A stretch of DNA of 64,000 nucleotides from Isoetes taiwanensis. Lineage: Eukaryota > Streptophyta > Lycopodiopsida > Isoetales > Isoetaceae. The stretch is from NCBI GenBank assembly GCA_021234155.1, contig JAJEKV010000001.1:35417550-35481549 (forward strand). The letters run 5' to 3'. The position numbers and the translations under genes were made by a program. This document shows, one piece after another, positions 35,094 through 46,600 of the stretch (position 1 is the first letter of the stretch; every line of letters starts with the position of its first letter). The notes under the pieces are model-generated. The model had not been told where the DNA came from. It ran no database searches and saw only the letters and a program-made list of their open reading frames with translations.

Positions 35094-37647
35094 TCAGTAT
35101 GTTACTTTCTTGTAGCTTGTCCATAGCCTGGACATGCCATCTCTGTCCCTGTAGCCCTCTGAAAGCATTTGCCTCCAAACAGTTGTTGTTAGTACGTCGG
35201 TTGGATTGCGTAAATGGTTCTGCTTCACATACTGTTGCAGGTCTGGTGCTATCAACAAACCCTCTAGCCATGGTTTCAAAAGTTTCAAGTGACATGTGTC
35301 TTCCACATCTTTTTCTTGCCATGAAGGTGGGCATATGCAATTTTCGTTGGGATTGAAAAGCATCTTGTACTCGGAGTCGTCTACTATTAGTGTGTTGCTC
35401 TCATTCTTGTCTGGATAATTCTCGTATATAAACTCAATTGGCTTTAGATACAAAGGTTTATCTTCAGAAGCTGCAATCCGGAAAGACAGCTTCAAAACAG
35501 TGGCTTCCATCAAAGGTGGATCTTAAGTCCCTTATCTGCGTCATTGTGAAGATTTTATCCACTACTCTTGATAGGTTCCATGGAGCTATTGATGACCATA
35601 TTCCTACTTCAAAGTGTTCAAATACAAATTCGAGGAATTCGTCTAGGTGCGGCCTTAAAAAGAACACTTTCTTGCCTATTATGTCATTGTTTTCAACTAG
35701 CTGATCATCTGCTACCAAAGTCCTATGTATTTGTTTTGCCAAAACATTATGGATATCAAACACTATCAACCTTTTATGTACACCTGCTACCAGTGACAAT
35801 GGGGATAGGCTTTCTCAGCCACATTTACTAGTACCAGGTGGTCTAATCGTTTCGGGTGCGATGTAAATGTGGTCTAACTCCTGAAGTAGTGCTCAGATGA
35901 GAACATCACGACGATCCTCCGCATACTTTGGCAAGAACCAGTTTCGGGTAATCTACAAATGTGACAACAATACTTAGATACTAAGTATTGGAAACCATTT
36001 GTTTGCAAGACAAAAGGCATGAGATGCTCACATTGGTAGTTTTACCACACACGATTGTGTCTACAAACTTCTGCATATAAGCTGTAACATAGAGGCCACA
36101 TGAATCCCCATCTTTATGCTGTGGACACTTATGAATCTTCACAACTGGTGAAGGATTTTGTCCATGCTTCAAGAAAGTGGGACACTCGACACAACCGCGT
36201 GCCATAGTGAGAATGTGGAGCCTGCAAAAGACCAGATCAACTCTGTAGCAAATGAATGAAAAAAACTGCTAACATAGTATCCAATCTACTCAATATACTT
36301 TAATAAAAGGAGATGTGAAATACAAAATACCTCTTAAGTGTAACCATGTCAACGTCAATGTCCTCGACAGAATTGAAGATCTGAATATTTATGGTGTTCT
36401 TACTCTTAGTAAGGGTCATGTTGAAGATGGCCAAAGTGTGATGTTCAGTAGCAGCACATAGCATTGGAATCATAATCCATCTGCACTTGAGCCAATTTAT
36501 CCCTGTAAGAGCTCCCTTTACAATATCTCTTCCACGCTCGGAGGCTCCCATAGATTTATCTTTTTTGCTTGCCTTGCAGTGTGCTGCAAATTCCATGAAG
36601 CTGTCCGGTGGGAAGAACTAGACGTCGGCCTTCTTATTTGCAGGAACACAGAGCTGCAGGTACCTATAACAAGTTGAAAAAGATGAAATTACTAACTTGA
36701 CTTACACATATAAATGAATAAGTTCAAAGTCCAGTACCTGGCATACATATCCACATGTCGGTTGGAAACTTTTCCAACATCCATGTCCAACACATCTTGT
36801 TCAAATAATAACACTCCATTTCAGGCAAAGATCCAGGAAAGATCCTTACCTTCTTCAGCTTCATTATTCGGTTGAGCAAAGCATCATATGGCCTGTATTC
36901 ATCTCTTATTCTGTTAGCGTCGTCAAGAACACTATCAATGTCTTGTTGAATCTGTGCTAGGTCCTCTTCATGTGCATCCTTTCTTCCTGAAACCTTATTT
37001 ATGTTGTCACGTAGTTCTGCCTGCTGATTTTCCAGTTCTTCAACCTTGGAAGAGCTGCTAATTAACTGTCCATGGCACTGCTGCAACAGAGTTTCTGCAA
37101 ATTGAAGGCCTTCCTTAGGGTAAAATCCTTGCTGCAATTTAAAAACCTTGGATGTGGATTTAGAGGTCCCAATTTCTTCTGTGATAGCAGATTCTTTTGC
37201 TCCTCCCTTTGCCAAATCTTTGGCCAAAACTTTAAATGTATCCCAATCTACTTTTTTACCTGTTAATTGAAGGGCAAAGGCACGAGCAAAGTACTCAGGT
37301 ACATGGCGATTGGTGACCTCCCGCTTACCAAAAACAATTTCATAATGCTTGTAGAAGTTCTCAGCCCACTTTGGCTTCACGCTAGATTCTTTGAACCCCC
37401 GTATGTCTTTAGGCCCTCACTGCTCGTCCATGATCTGTTGTAAATCTGGAAAAATTTCATCTGCATTGACACATCTTACATGTTTTGCTTCCACAACAGC
37501 GGGTTCTTCACAAATAAGTCTTCTTTTTTGCCCTGGTTCTTCAAATGCTTGAACCTTCCTCTTGTTTTTTTTGGCTTTCTTGCTAGAATTGACTGTTTTC
37601 AAATTCTTATTTAATCTGGGTGACTTCCGGGAGGCAAAGGCGTCCAT
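35094..37647 (-). pseudogene. Ulp1-type cysteine protease fused to FCP1/NIF-type phosphatase-like domain
   Basis: Four exons fit GT-AG rules: 36738-37647, 36331-36663, 36032-36221 and 35094-35952. Exon 1 starts MDAFASRKSPRLNK and has a basic, nuclear-signal-like region (KKAKKNKRK). It then has a conserved block (KPKWAENFYKHYEIVFGKR) and a coiled coil of about 90 residues (VEELENQQAELRDNINKV). Exons 2-3 carry the C48 protease core: FFPPDSFMEF, then the catalytic-His block EHHTLAIFN, then CPQHKDGDSCGLYV with the Gln and nucleophile Cys. Exon 4 finishes the protease (NWFLPKYAEDRRDVLI) and runs straight on into RLIVFDIHNVLA, FLRPHLDEFLEF, GIWSS and LIVDDSEYKMLFNP, the FCP1 homology order. The second motif-I Asp is replaced (DIHN), so phosphatase activity is doubtful. 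Breaks: TGA at 37417-37419, TAG at 36618-36620, TGA at 35893-35895 and 35815-35817, and a frameshift near 35470. Confidence 0.7.
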
Positions 37648-37919
37648 TGCTTGGATTTGGACAAGGATTTCAAGGAAGAAGAACAAATTGCAGTCGAATT
37701 GCTTCGTTGATCACACAAAAACACCAAAAATTGGAACGGCGGCAAATTTTTTCCCTAAAAAGGAAACACTTCCCAATCTCTCTCCGAAAAATCGCAATGA
37801 AGATCCTTTCTGGTTGCCACTGCCACTCATAATTTTGAATTGCTGACGTGGCTACTCCTAATGATTACATATTCCAACTAACTAGAAATAAAAAAAAAAA
37901 CAAACAAACAAAAAAAAAC
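37648..37919. other. upstream region of the Ulp1-FCP1 gene
   Basis: About 270 bp without a coding segment, ending in an A-rich tract (37890-37918). It is the natural place for the promoter of the minus-strand fusion gene; no clear TATA box was seen. Confidence 0.35.
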
Positions 37920-37975
37920 GGGTGCCTACATGCCCTACATTATACATAATGTAAGGGCATTTTCTTTAGACACCC
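37920..37975. repeat. 56-bp imperfect inverted repeat at element boundary
   Basis: GGGTG (37920) pairs with CACCC (37971). The inner arms TGCCCT-ACATTAT and ATAATGT-AGGGCA form a 13-bp stem with a 2-base loop and one bulge. CTAG (37975-37978) follows directly, after which gypsy coding sequence begins. This could be a transposon terminus (a Helitron-like hairpin followed by CTRR) or a terminal hairpin of another DNA element. Confidence 0.5.
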
Positions 37976-37978
37976 TAG

Positions 37979-39006
37979 CTTTCTTTTACCCTCCATTGAA
38001 CAGATTTCTGAAAAAGGATATACCGTTTCAGTGGAATGATGATGCGGAAAAAGCATTTCGGGATCTTAAGCACAAGATGGCAACTAAGCCTGTATTAGCT
38101 CTTCCTTATTGGAATAAACCATTTATAGTGTGCTCAGATGCAAGCGGTAGTGCTATTGGCGCATTGCTTATGCAAGATGGATACCCATTGGCTTACATTA
38201 GCCGTATGCTAAAGCCTTCTAAGTGTTGATTGCTTTAGTACACGCATTAAAGAAATGGAGACATTATTCGATGGAGACTAAATTCATAGCCCGATTTGAT
38301 CAGCAAAGTCTAAGGCATATTCAAACTCAGGATATCATAAATGCACACCAGTTGAAACTCATTGATACCATCAAAGACTTTGAGGGTATGCGACTAGAAG
38401 TATAAACCGGGGAAGGAGAATAAGGTTGCTGATGCCTTAAGCTGGGTGTTTACGCGTGCAATATCTATTGCCAAAATCACTGAGTTAAATCCAATGAAAT
38501 TGGATTGTAGAAATGGCAGTGCCATTCAATTTGTTAGAAAAAGAAGGCCGAGATCCTCTTGGAGAATACATGTTGCGCAATGGTTCCCTTACGTGCGAAA
38601 TCATTTTATGTGTTACGGGCATATCGGCAGAAAATGATGCAAGAATGTCATGAACCTCCTTATCTGGTCATCGAGGAGTTCAAGCTACCTTGCTATTGTA
38701 AAAAGGCGATTCTATTGGCCTAAACTGGTAAGGGATGTTAGAAGATATGTAGAAGCTTGTACAATTTGTCAGCAAGTTAAAGCTTCAACTAGTAAACTGG
38801 CTGAATTGTTACAATCCTTACCAATACCAGAAGAACCATGGAAGCACAGTACTATGGATTTCATCCAGAGTTTCCTAAATTTTTCTCATAAGAACAATCA
38901 GATATGGACAATTGTGGACAGGCTGTCTAAACAAGCTCATTTTATTTCTTGTAAGTCCACCATGATAGCTCCTCAAGCGAGCAAACTTTTTGAAGGAGAT
39001 ATTTAG
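37979..39006 (+). mobile_element. Ty3/gypsy pol fragment: RNase H and integrase
   Basis: The sequence reads RFLKKDIPFQWNDDAEKAF and FIVCSDASGSAIGALLMQD, the junction of reverse transcriptase and RNase H in plant gypsy elements. YISRMLKPSKC and GKENKVADAL (about 38410, other frame) follow. The integrase begins with the remains of the HHCC region (YWPKLVRDVRRYVEACTICQQ) and the start of the catalytic core (WKHSTMDFIQSF, then QIWTIVDRLSKQAHFI with the first acidic residues). It stops at 39006 without the rest of the core. Several frame breaks are present. The fragment lacks LTRs and the RT palm, and its left edge coincides with the hairpin and CTAG at 37978. Confidence 0.85.
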
Positions 39007-39839
39007 CCTCCACCAACAATCCGGTAGTTTCTGTTCCCTTTTCGATATTTTGTTTTACGGCAAAAGCGGTATGGAATTTGAAGGACAGCGGCATCTCGGC
39101 ATTCTCGCTCTCGTCGCCTGCCTTGCGCCTTCGAGGAGGCAATAATCCAGCTCCTCTATTGATCGTACAAATTTTCGGTGAAATTATTGGTGCGAGTTTT
39201 TGTTTTATCAAAATTTGGGGGCAATTCATTGGCAAAATTTGGGAAACATGAGGAACAAAAATTGGCGAGAAAAATGACCATTTCCTTCGAGGCCGTAAGT
39301 TGGCTTTAGCGATGGAGATTTCCTTCCTTTCTTGCATCCTTGAACTGAGCAAGCTCTGCAAGCCCATGTCACAGCAAGAAGGAAATGTTTGCAGGCTTGT
39401 GAATTTATTTACGCGAGCGACTGCTCTACTTCAAAAGCAACCAAGAACTATAGCCTGGGCATCAAATCCGGCTGGCTAGAAAGAAGAAAAGAGGGACCTG
39501 ACTTCTTAAATTTTACAACTGTAATAATCTTTGCCTTCAAATTTTCAGTTCCTCTTTTCTTGCTCCTTAGTCATCCATACGGTTTAGTTGCTGGCTATCT
39601 TGAAAGGGATTTTCAGCGACTTTGCAGCAATGGCAGGGTGATTTGTGGCAAGAAAGTTTTCTGGAAGAGCAAATGGATTCAAAGTGTGATAATGAAGATT
39701 GAACATCATTAGGAATCTTGAAGATTAGAAAGCATTAGGCAAGAAACAAGAAGAAATGTTGAGGCCAAGATTGTAGCAAATGAATCCAATGCTCCGCTCC
39801 TGTCTGAAAAGCGAATCTGGTGAATATCTATTCAATAAT
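39007..39839. other. no gene recognised
   Basis: A minus-strand open frame (38942-39367) overlaps the end of the gypsy fragment and has no recognisable motif. The GC content rises around 39050-39150, which could be the 3' or regulatory part of a decayed gene. Confidence 0.3.
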
Positions 39840-39844
39840 TTCCT

Positions 39845-40275
39845 GCATTTTAAAGCATGGCACAAACTGGTGGAAATGGTTTTGCAGATGTTGTCTCCAA
39901 ATCACTATCTGAATCAAGAAGTTTATTGTAGACCCACTTATTCAGCACAGGGTTGCATATAGATAATGCTACATGCGCCCTTCTGTTTAGCCAATACACT
40001 AAGTCCCCTGCAGAGGCCACTGGAAATACCGTCCTTTATGCATCAAATACTTTGGGATGAACAGAGCTTCCATGCACCTGTGGCGTGATCATATACTGTA
40101 AATTCCTCAGTTTTAGAGTCTGCATGGAACTCAAAAAGCAAGGAAGAGGCGGGTTTGGCTTGGCAAATCTCCATGTAAGATTTTGTATTTAGAAGAATAT
40201 GGTTCCAATTGTGGCATAGCATAGCCCTCTGATCCTCATATAAAAGCCATGGAAGAAGGACAAGCAAGGACAAGC
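39845..40275 (-). pseudogene. F-box protein gene fragment (F-box/kelch-like)
   Basis: Reading the minus strand from 40275, CHNWNHILLNTKSYMEIC matches the second half of an F-box (CxxWNxIL....F). LLFEFHADSKTEEFTVYDHA and GAWKL follow, the usual first strand after the F-box in plant F-box/kelch proteins. After a frame break near 40040, FPVASAGDLVYWLNRR, ALSICNPVLNKWVY and KPFPPVC follow; the CNP block is typical of these proteins. Such proteins recruit substrates to SCF ubiquitin ligases. The N-terminal half of the F-box and most of the C-terminal domain are absent and stops follow, so this is a remnant. Confidence 0.55.
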
Positions 40276-42801
40276 AAGGAAGAATGTTATCTGAGAGGAA
40301 AGTTCAATGAAAGAAAAACAAAACATTATAGTTCATCCCCCCCTTCCCGTTTTGCGTTTTTGTTACATACAATACATACAACATTTCGATAAGAATTGTT
40401 TAGAAGATGGTACTGGCTTCCATTGGCCTTCATACATTACATTTGATACACTCTCTTTTTTAGACCATGCCCTTTTTTGAGGCCATTGTGTTCCTTTTAG
40501 ACCTGCATTAGAGGAAAAATGAGATCACATTTTGTCCCATTAAGGTATGCTTAAAATGCCATGTCAGCTTTTTAAACTGTCCAATAAGAAAAGAGCTCCA
40601 GTATATCTCATTCCAGTATTATGTGGCAGCCTGTAATTAATGCAGTTGCAACTAACTTCTGTAGTGTCATTTTTTCATTATAACTTTTGATCCAGAACTC
40701 CAATTCAAAAACTTTTTGTAGCAATGGGTTCGTCTTCACAAGATCTATCTAGTGATAACCCATTCATACATCTTTTACGATATAAATATATAAGAAATAA
40801 GCAAAAAAATCATATTTTTTTTAAGGTTCATATATGACCATATTGAAATACATCATAACCATATATCATTGGAAAGATCTTTTCATTTCGCATCTAATGC
40901 AACAAGCATGTAACATTTTGACAAGTGGATCAAAAGTTATGGGGAAAAACAACAACAATAAAGTTGTTGGTCTTTGCATTAATGCGAGTTAATAGAGGGT
41001 AGCCATTCCATTGGAGGATTCTTATGGGGATGAAATGAGATCTCAAATTTCCTCTAATGTTAAAAATTAGTTGTTTATAATCCATATACAAATGTGTATG
41101 CCCTAATGTCTTGGGATGCATGGTAATTGAATACCCATCAAAGTGCTTCTCTTGCAACGAATCTTGCGACTAGTTGCTCATCCCCAATGTTCGTATTGCA
41201 GGAAAGAGAAATGTTCCCGCGATAAATTTCTTGTATTTATTAAATCACATCCTCATAAGAGAAACAACATATACTTGTTACATTGCAATGCAACATTGTA
41301 AAACAAACTTTATAGTGATGCCTCAAGTTGTAGCGTGTCGTCTGGCCATATAACCTATGTATATGTCTCAAGTTGTTGTAAAATAATCTATATAGTGATG
41401 CCTCGTATTGTAGTGTATCACCCAACCTCTAACTATCAAGTCCAATTTAACGTTTTGTTTGCTAGAGAATGGCATGGCAAAACTAGGCTATCGTATGGGA
41501 TCCTAAAGCATTTTTTCACTTGAGTATTATTCATCACCTAGATAACTTGGGTGTCTAACCAACAAAATACACTATGAAAGCAATCACTTGAAGTCAAAGC
41601 TCTCTACACATAGCTGAACCTTTACACACCAAAATAGATATCAGCTTATCATCTTTATATGCTAATTCCAACTTCAACAACATCATACTTCAATGTCTAG
41701 CATTACCAAATGCTTCACATTAACTTATCTTTGTATTTATGCCCTTATCTTTGTATTTATGCCCGGAGGCCACTTTATCAAGTGCAAACCCTCAAATTAC
41801 ATGGTATTTGTCATGTTGGCAAATTTGCTTTTCTTGCAACAGCAAGGGATCATGATGTTTTTTTCCTTAGCGGTTTGTGTGCAATTCTTGCAATTCCAAG
41901 AAACTGGTTTTATGTAAATGTTTAGTACATTGCATATTGAAATCAAATCTTGTAGCTAGTAGTATGAATGGGATACTGGCATCAAAATTGTTTCTGGTAC
42001 TGATTATACTATTAGATCTTTGCATTCTGAACTCGACCACCAAATGGTTCTATTTCATGCATCAAATTGAACAGGATCCTGTGTTCAAAACCAAATGACT
42101 TGGCAAATATTTTCAACAAGAACTCGGCTGACAAACTCCTCACACAAGTAAACTGATCAAGATGTCTACAGCAACATCCATACAATTGTCTTCTTTTTTC
42201 AGTTCCATCCATATACCGGTCTTTTTAAGATCAGGGCGGGCAGGACAAGGCGGAGAATAGTTCAACTTATATTTGATTTTACTTTCACAGAAAGGGGAGA
42301 TATCCACCAACCCCTGTGATGGATACAAATTACAGGAGGGCACAATATTACAATACCAGAATAATACAAGTGAGTAACCTGCTACAAACATATGGGACAT
42401 TGCTGGCCACTCAAAATTTGAAGCTGTTGTCTTTGACGGATCCATGACTTGACCCTACAGTTGTGACTTGGACAACAGTCCAACCTGGTACTCACATCTC
42501 CGTTCCCAAAGAGATTAGATACTTTGTTATAGAGAAATCACCTGTGGTTGCATTCCTAGGAAATTTGCTACCCAGTAGCTCCACTTGATGGATCTACATT
42601 TATCCTGCATTGATTTCACCTGGTAAAGCTGGGGCATTAGGGGACTCGGTTAACCTCTATTTCTACTTTGTCTCGAGTCCAGAGTAGTATTGGTGGTTAT
42701 TTCCCAGTTTCCACTACCATGGCTTGGCGAGATGCCACAGTTGTCTCAGTTGCCTCGAAAGGAAGCTGATTAAATGCATGTGCAAATGTGTCTAGGCGTC
42801 T
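40276..42801. other. no gene recognised; weak internal repeat
   Basis: AT-rich. A 47-bp segment at about 41297-41343 (ttgtaaaacaaactttatag, then tgatgcctcaagttgtag) is repeated imperfectly at about 41375-41421. The open frames at 41.7-42.4 kb resemble nothing I know and overlap one another on both strands. Confidence 0.35.
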
Positions 42802-45423
42802 TTAGGTTCCAATCCTATATACGCCAACATTGCTGATCCTTGTATGCAATTCTTCAAGGGCCTCATCGCTGATCAAGTCCTTCCCAATAATAGGCCATGC
42901 AGGGGGCTTGCTAGCTTCAACAGTTTGATGTTTAACGTTTGGACTCGTCCTTCCTACAGGTGGAAGATTTGGTGTGGGTGGGCTCTGTACTTCCTCATCA
43001 GCCCGACTACGAAACCGGTTCTTTGAGGGGGGAATTGGTGAACAGAAAATCTCCTTAAAGTTGAAAACGGTACCCAGGTTATACGGATTCACTTTGTTCT
43101 CATATCGGTAGCGAAAGTTCTCATAAGTTGTCTGCAACCAAGTGAGCAATTCAGTATGGTGAGTCTTAACCAAGTGATTACACCTACAACCAGGACTCAA
43201 AACTGTGCTCGGACGATTTCCAACCATGCAGCCCACTCAGCCCACCTAATTCTTCCTAATGGACCATAGAACTTGCTTATATTTTTCCATCCATGCAGCC
43301 ACTCATCGTTTCTGATGGATCCAAATGGACCATAACAATTTTGTTGTCATGTGACCTGCTTTCTTATCTATTGGTCATCTCATAAATTTTAACTATGAAT
43401 TGACAATCCAAACATAAAAATTGTTAGCTACTATGAAAGTTTCAAATGCTTTGCACTAGTTACTCTCTTTTCCTCGCCACGACAGGAACCAAATGTGAGA
43501 AATATGCAGCTGATATGTGAGCATAAATGCAAGCATAATACTAAGATACTGTTTTGTATCTATAATGCATTGGCATATAATATATTGGAAACAGGAAACA
43601 CCTTTTGCCAAAATCTTTGAGAATGAAGAATAATAGAGCTCGGTACATATGAAGAGAACGACATATAAATCCATTTACAGCATATCAGACTGAGCAAGGG
43701 TGAAGTAAGAACCTGATTGGTAATTATGAGATACAGGTGAAAGAATGTGAGACCACCAACAAACCAAACTGCAATAAATGTGTACGCCATGAGTAAGACT
43801 GATGCTGGAGACTTCCCCATTGCTCGCCATACTGTATAATGACCGTCATTCATGAGCAGCTTAATATAAAGTGCTGACATAGAAAACACATATATGCACA
43901 GAACTGTTGTTGATGATACAAACATGAAGAAGAAAGCGATAATTTCTCTGCATTTCAGAAAAAGCGATGGCGTTAGATATTTTCCAAGTAACAAATGACA
44001 TACGATAATGAGAACAGCAAGTTAATACATTTAAGGACTTTAGGGTTCTGGAAAACACCTACTCTTCCATGCATAACAAATGTATGCCATACTTATTATT
44101 ATCTAACCAAGCCGTTTTATAATAACATGTATATTCTACTTGCAGATTCACAGGACCGCTTGAATATCTCTAGAATTATGCCTAAACTAGTTTTATAAGG
44201 CATGAGTAGTCAATTCTTAAACCGTTTTACCCTATGGGCGGAAATTGGACAACCACAACCCTTTCCAAAAATGCAATAAGGGGCTGAAACTACATCACAA
44301 AATAACCAGTCTAAGTTACTCTCTAACTAACCTCACTTTAGCCAGCTACGAGCACTGCATATGCAGCACATCTCAGTCACCAGTTTGCTATAAGGAAGTC
44401 AGCAATCTCAACAATATACTCATTGGTTTCACCAAGATATCACTCTAGCAAGGCACCCACACTCTATCAATGTATTTTCTGCATATTCTTTGACACACCT
44501 TTGCCACTAATCTCCTCTCTCTGACATCAAAAATAGCCATAAAATTTTTCAAGTAACCAGGCTAGCAAACATTCCAAAAACCATCTTATTTTCTTTGCAA
44601 AGCGCCCAAAATATCATTTATATTTAGCCAGCAAACGACAGTACAGCATTCCATTAAATGCCATCCACAAGCAAGAGTCAAATTCAGATAAATAAAGGTA
44701 CAACAACAAAGTATAAAATCAAGAATATTCATATTAATCCCTTTTACAGAGTGAAGAAAATATAGCAGTTCTAATAAATATTAGGTGTTAGAATACCTTT
44801 CCAATGCATTGCCCAACCCAAGGGCAATGATGATCAAACCGTTCAACACAATTGTTGCAGATAGAACAGTGTGAACACCGGTGGCCTATACAGCATACAA
44901 GTATCACAATACTTCGTTTTACAGTGACCCCATTAACTATCATCCTTAGTCGAGGCAGCCTAAATCGAGGAGTTTGGCTCCCCACCCATTCAGCAGAGGC
45001 AGCTTCAGCATCTTCTTCAGGTTCAGGTGGATGCCCTGCGAGGAACAATGCCAGGATCTCTCCGGAAGTGAGTAGTAAAGAAAAAGAACCTGCACGATAC
45101 AAAGTGCAAGGTAAATTTCGGGTATCCTCTGTATCAGAAATGTTTGCACATGCATAGAATAGTCGGCATCAAAAAAAAGATCGACTGTGATCTAATCAGA
45201 ACGAGAAATTTTACTGGCGCAATGAGTGAAGAAGACATACATAGATGGTATACATTACAGTCATAACCATAATTGCAACTCCGCCATTATTAGAAAACTT
45301 ATGCAGCAGATGTCTTGCAACGAAAACACAGAAGAGAATGGCTGGCACAATAATGAGGAAAAGGGTCACCACCAAAGACCTGACATCCGGTCCAAAAACG
45401 AGCCTCCCATTTAGGAAAAACCT
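42802..45423 (-). CDS. DHHC-type protein S-acyltransferase (palmitoyltransferase)
   Basis: Exons on the minus strand: 45241-45423 ([12 protein letters not shown] and two membrane segments), 44797-45089 (DPG motif in one frame, then [20 protein letters not shown]), 43713-43947 (two membrane segments, [10 protein letters not shown] and [14 protein letters not shown]) and 42802-43131 ([20 protein letters not shown], the TTxE motif, and a Ser/Pro-rich tail). All four have GT-AG borders. The order is that of plant PAT enzymes, which use the DHHC cysteine to transfer palmitate to membrane proteins. The catalytic DHHC and most zinc-ligand cysteines are intact. The exon with the first membrane entry (before RFFLNGR) is not firmly found; 45855-45914 (VYEAK) is a candidate. 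Frame breaks occur near 45030, at both sides of the [10 protein letters not shown] stretch (about 44890-44915), and near 43935. They may be consensus errors, so a working gene is possible. Confidence 0.85.
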
Positions 45424-46600
45424 CTGCAGAGGAAAACAAGATTGGCTTAGACTCCTAAAGCATCCATGGCTCAAAAGAGTTTGAGAAGATAATAGAATCT
45501 GCTTTAACAATGTACATGGTGCTTTGGTATTAGATATTTGCCTAGGGTAAGCGCTTATAAGGCTATTACAGTCTGTTTACTTCTTTCCATCTGGGGATGA
45601 TCAAATCACATGCAATTACAAAATACACGGTACTCACGTTACTGCCCTTCCAAACTTGATAAACATATTTGTTCGAGGTTGCCTTCTCATCATTTTGCAT
45701 TGTGTTTAGAATATTTGGAGTCGTACTCACTGGCATTTCCACATTTCTTCTTTATGAGATATTATGACATGTGTGCTGAAAGACATAAAAGTATCGGATG
45801 CATCTTTAAACTTCATACTCCTTCAGATGTAATCTGCTCTGTGCTAAACCAATATTTGTGGATCCCATTCCATCTACTAAGGATGGACCGTTCTTCAATT
45901 TTTGCCTCATATACCTGCACAAACCAGCAGTAACAAAGTTTGATAAAATGTCCCTCGATCCTAACATCAGCAGAGAAAAAGGCACCTGGTTCAGCATCAC
46001 AACAAACAAGAGGAATGCAGAGTCCCATATCTCACAGGCACAAACAACCCAAAGAAGAAAAAAAGAAAAGTAATCGGTCCATTAACCATACCCTTCAGCA
46101 TTAAACTACAAAACGCCAGAAACCGGTAAATTTTTAACAAAGGAGCAGAGATGAGGGAAACCCAGGAGTAAAAGGCAAAAGAGGTCCAAGGACTGGACAG
46201 ATCGGAAGAGGAAAAAGACAGGAATCTGCAGAGGACAGAAAGAGGGGAAAATCAACAGGGACATGGACAAAAAAATAGCAGTACCTAAGCTGGGCAGATC
46301 ATTCGTGGGGATAATCTCGCGTTTGGCATGTTGGGCGGCAGAAAGGGGCAATGGCGAAGACGGAGGTAGTGGTAGGGGGCGCCATGGCTCCATCGCCGAA
46401 GTGGGTCCTCGTTGCAGCATGGTACTTTGGCTCTAGACAGCGAGGAACAAAGAGATCTAGCGGAAAAGAAAACCCACAAGCGACAACTCTGCAGCAGGCT
46501 AGGCTGGCATTTTGCACCAAAGCAATCCCTCTAGCAGACCCGTTTATTACGCCTTACAGGGCTGCCATGTCGCCCTCTGCCATCGCATCTTTCTTTCCTT
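45424..46600 (-). promoter_or_regulatory. probable 5' exon, UTR and promoter region of the DHHC gene
   Basis: Upstream of the first certain DHHC exon. About 46270-46620 is more GC-rich and CpG-rich than its surroundings, as in plant promoter and 5' UTR regions. Its minus-strand open frames contain no known domain. A short exon candidate with a ttgtgcag acceptor lies at 45855-45914. I see no decisive TATA box. Confidence 0.3.

Noticed and set aside
43560-43712. Extension of the DHHC membrane exon past TNQ
   Set aside because: A clear CAG|GT donor lies at 43712/43713, and the next exon restarts with the expected TTYENFRYR; the extension is intron.
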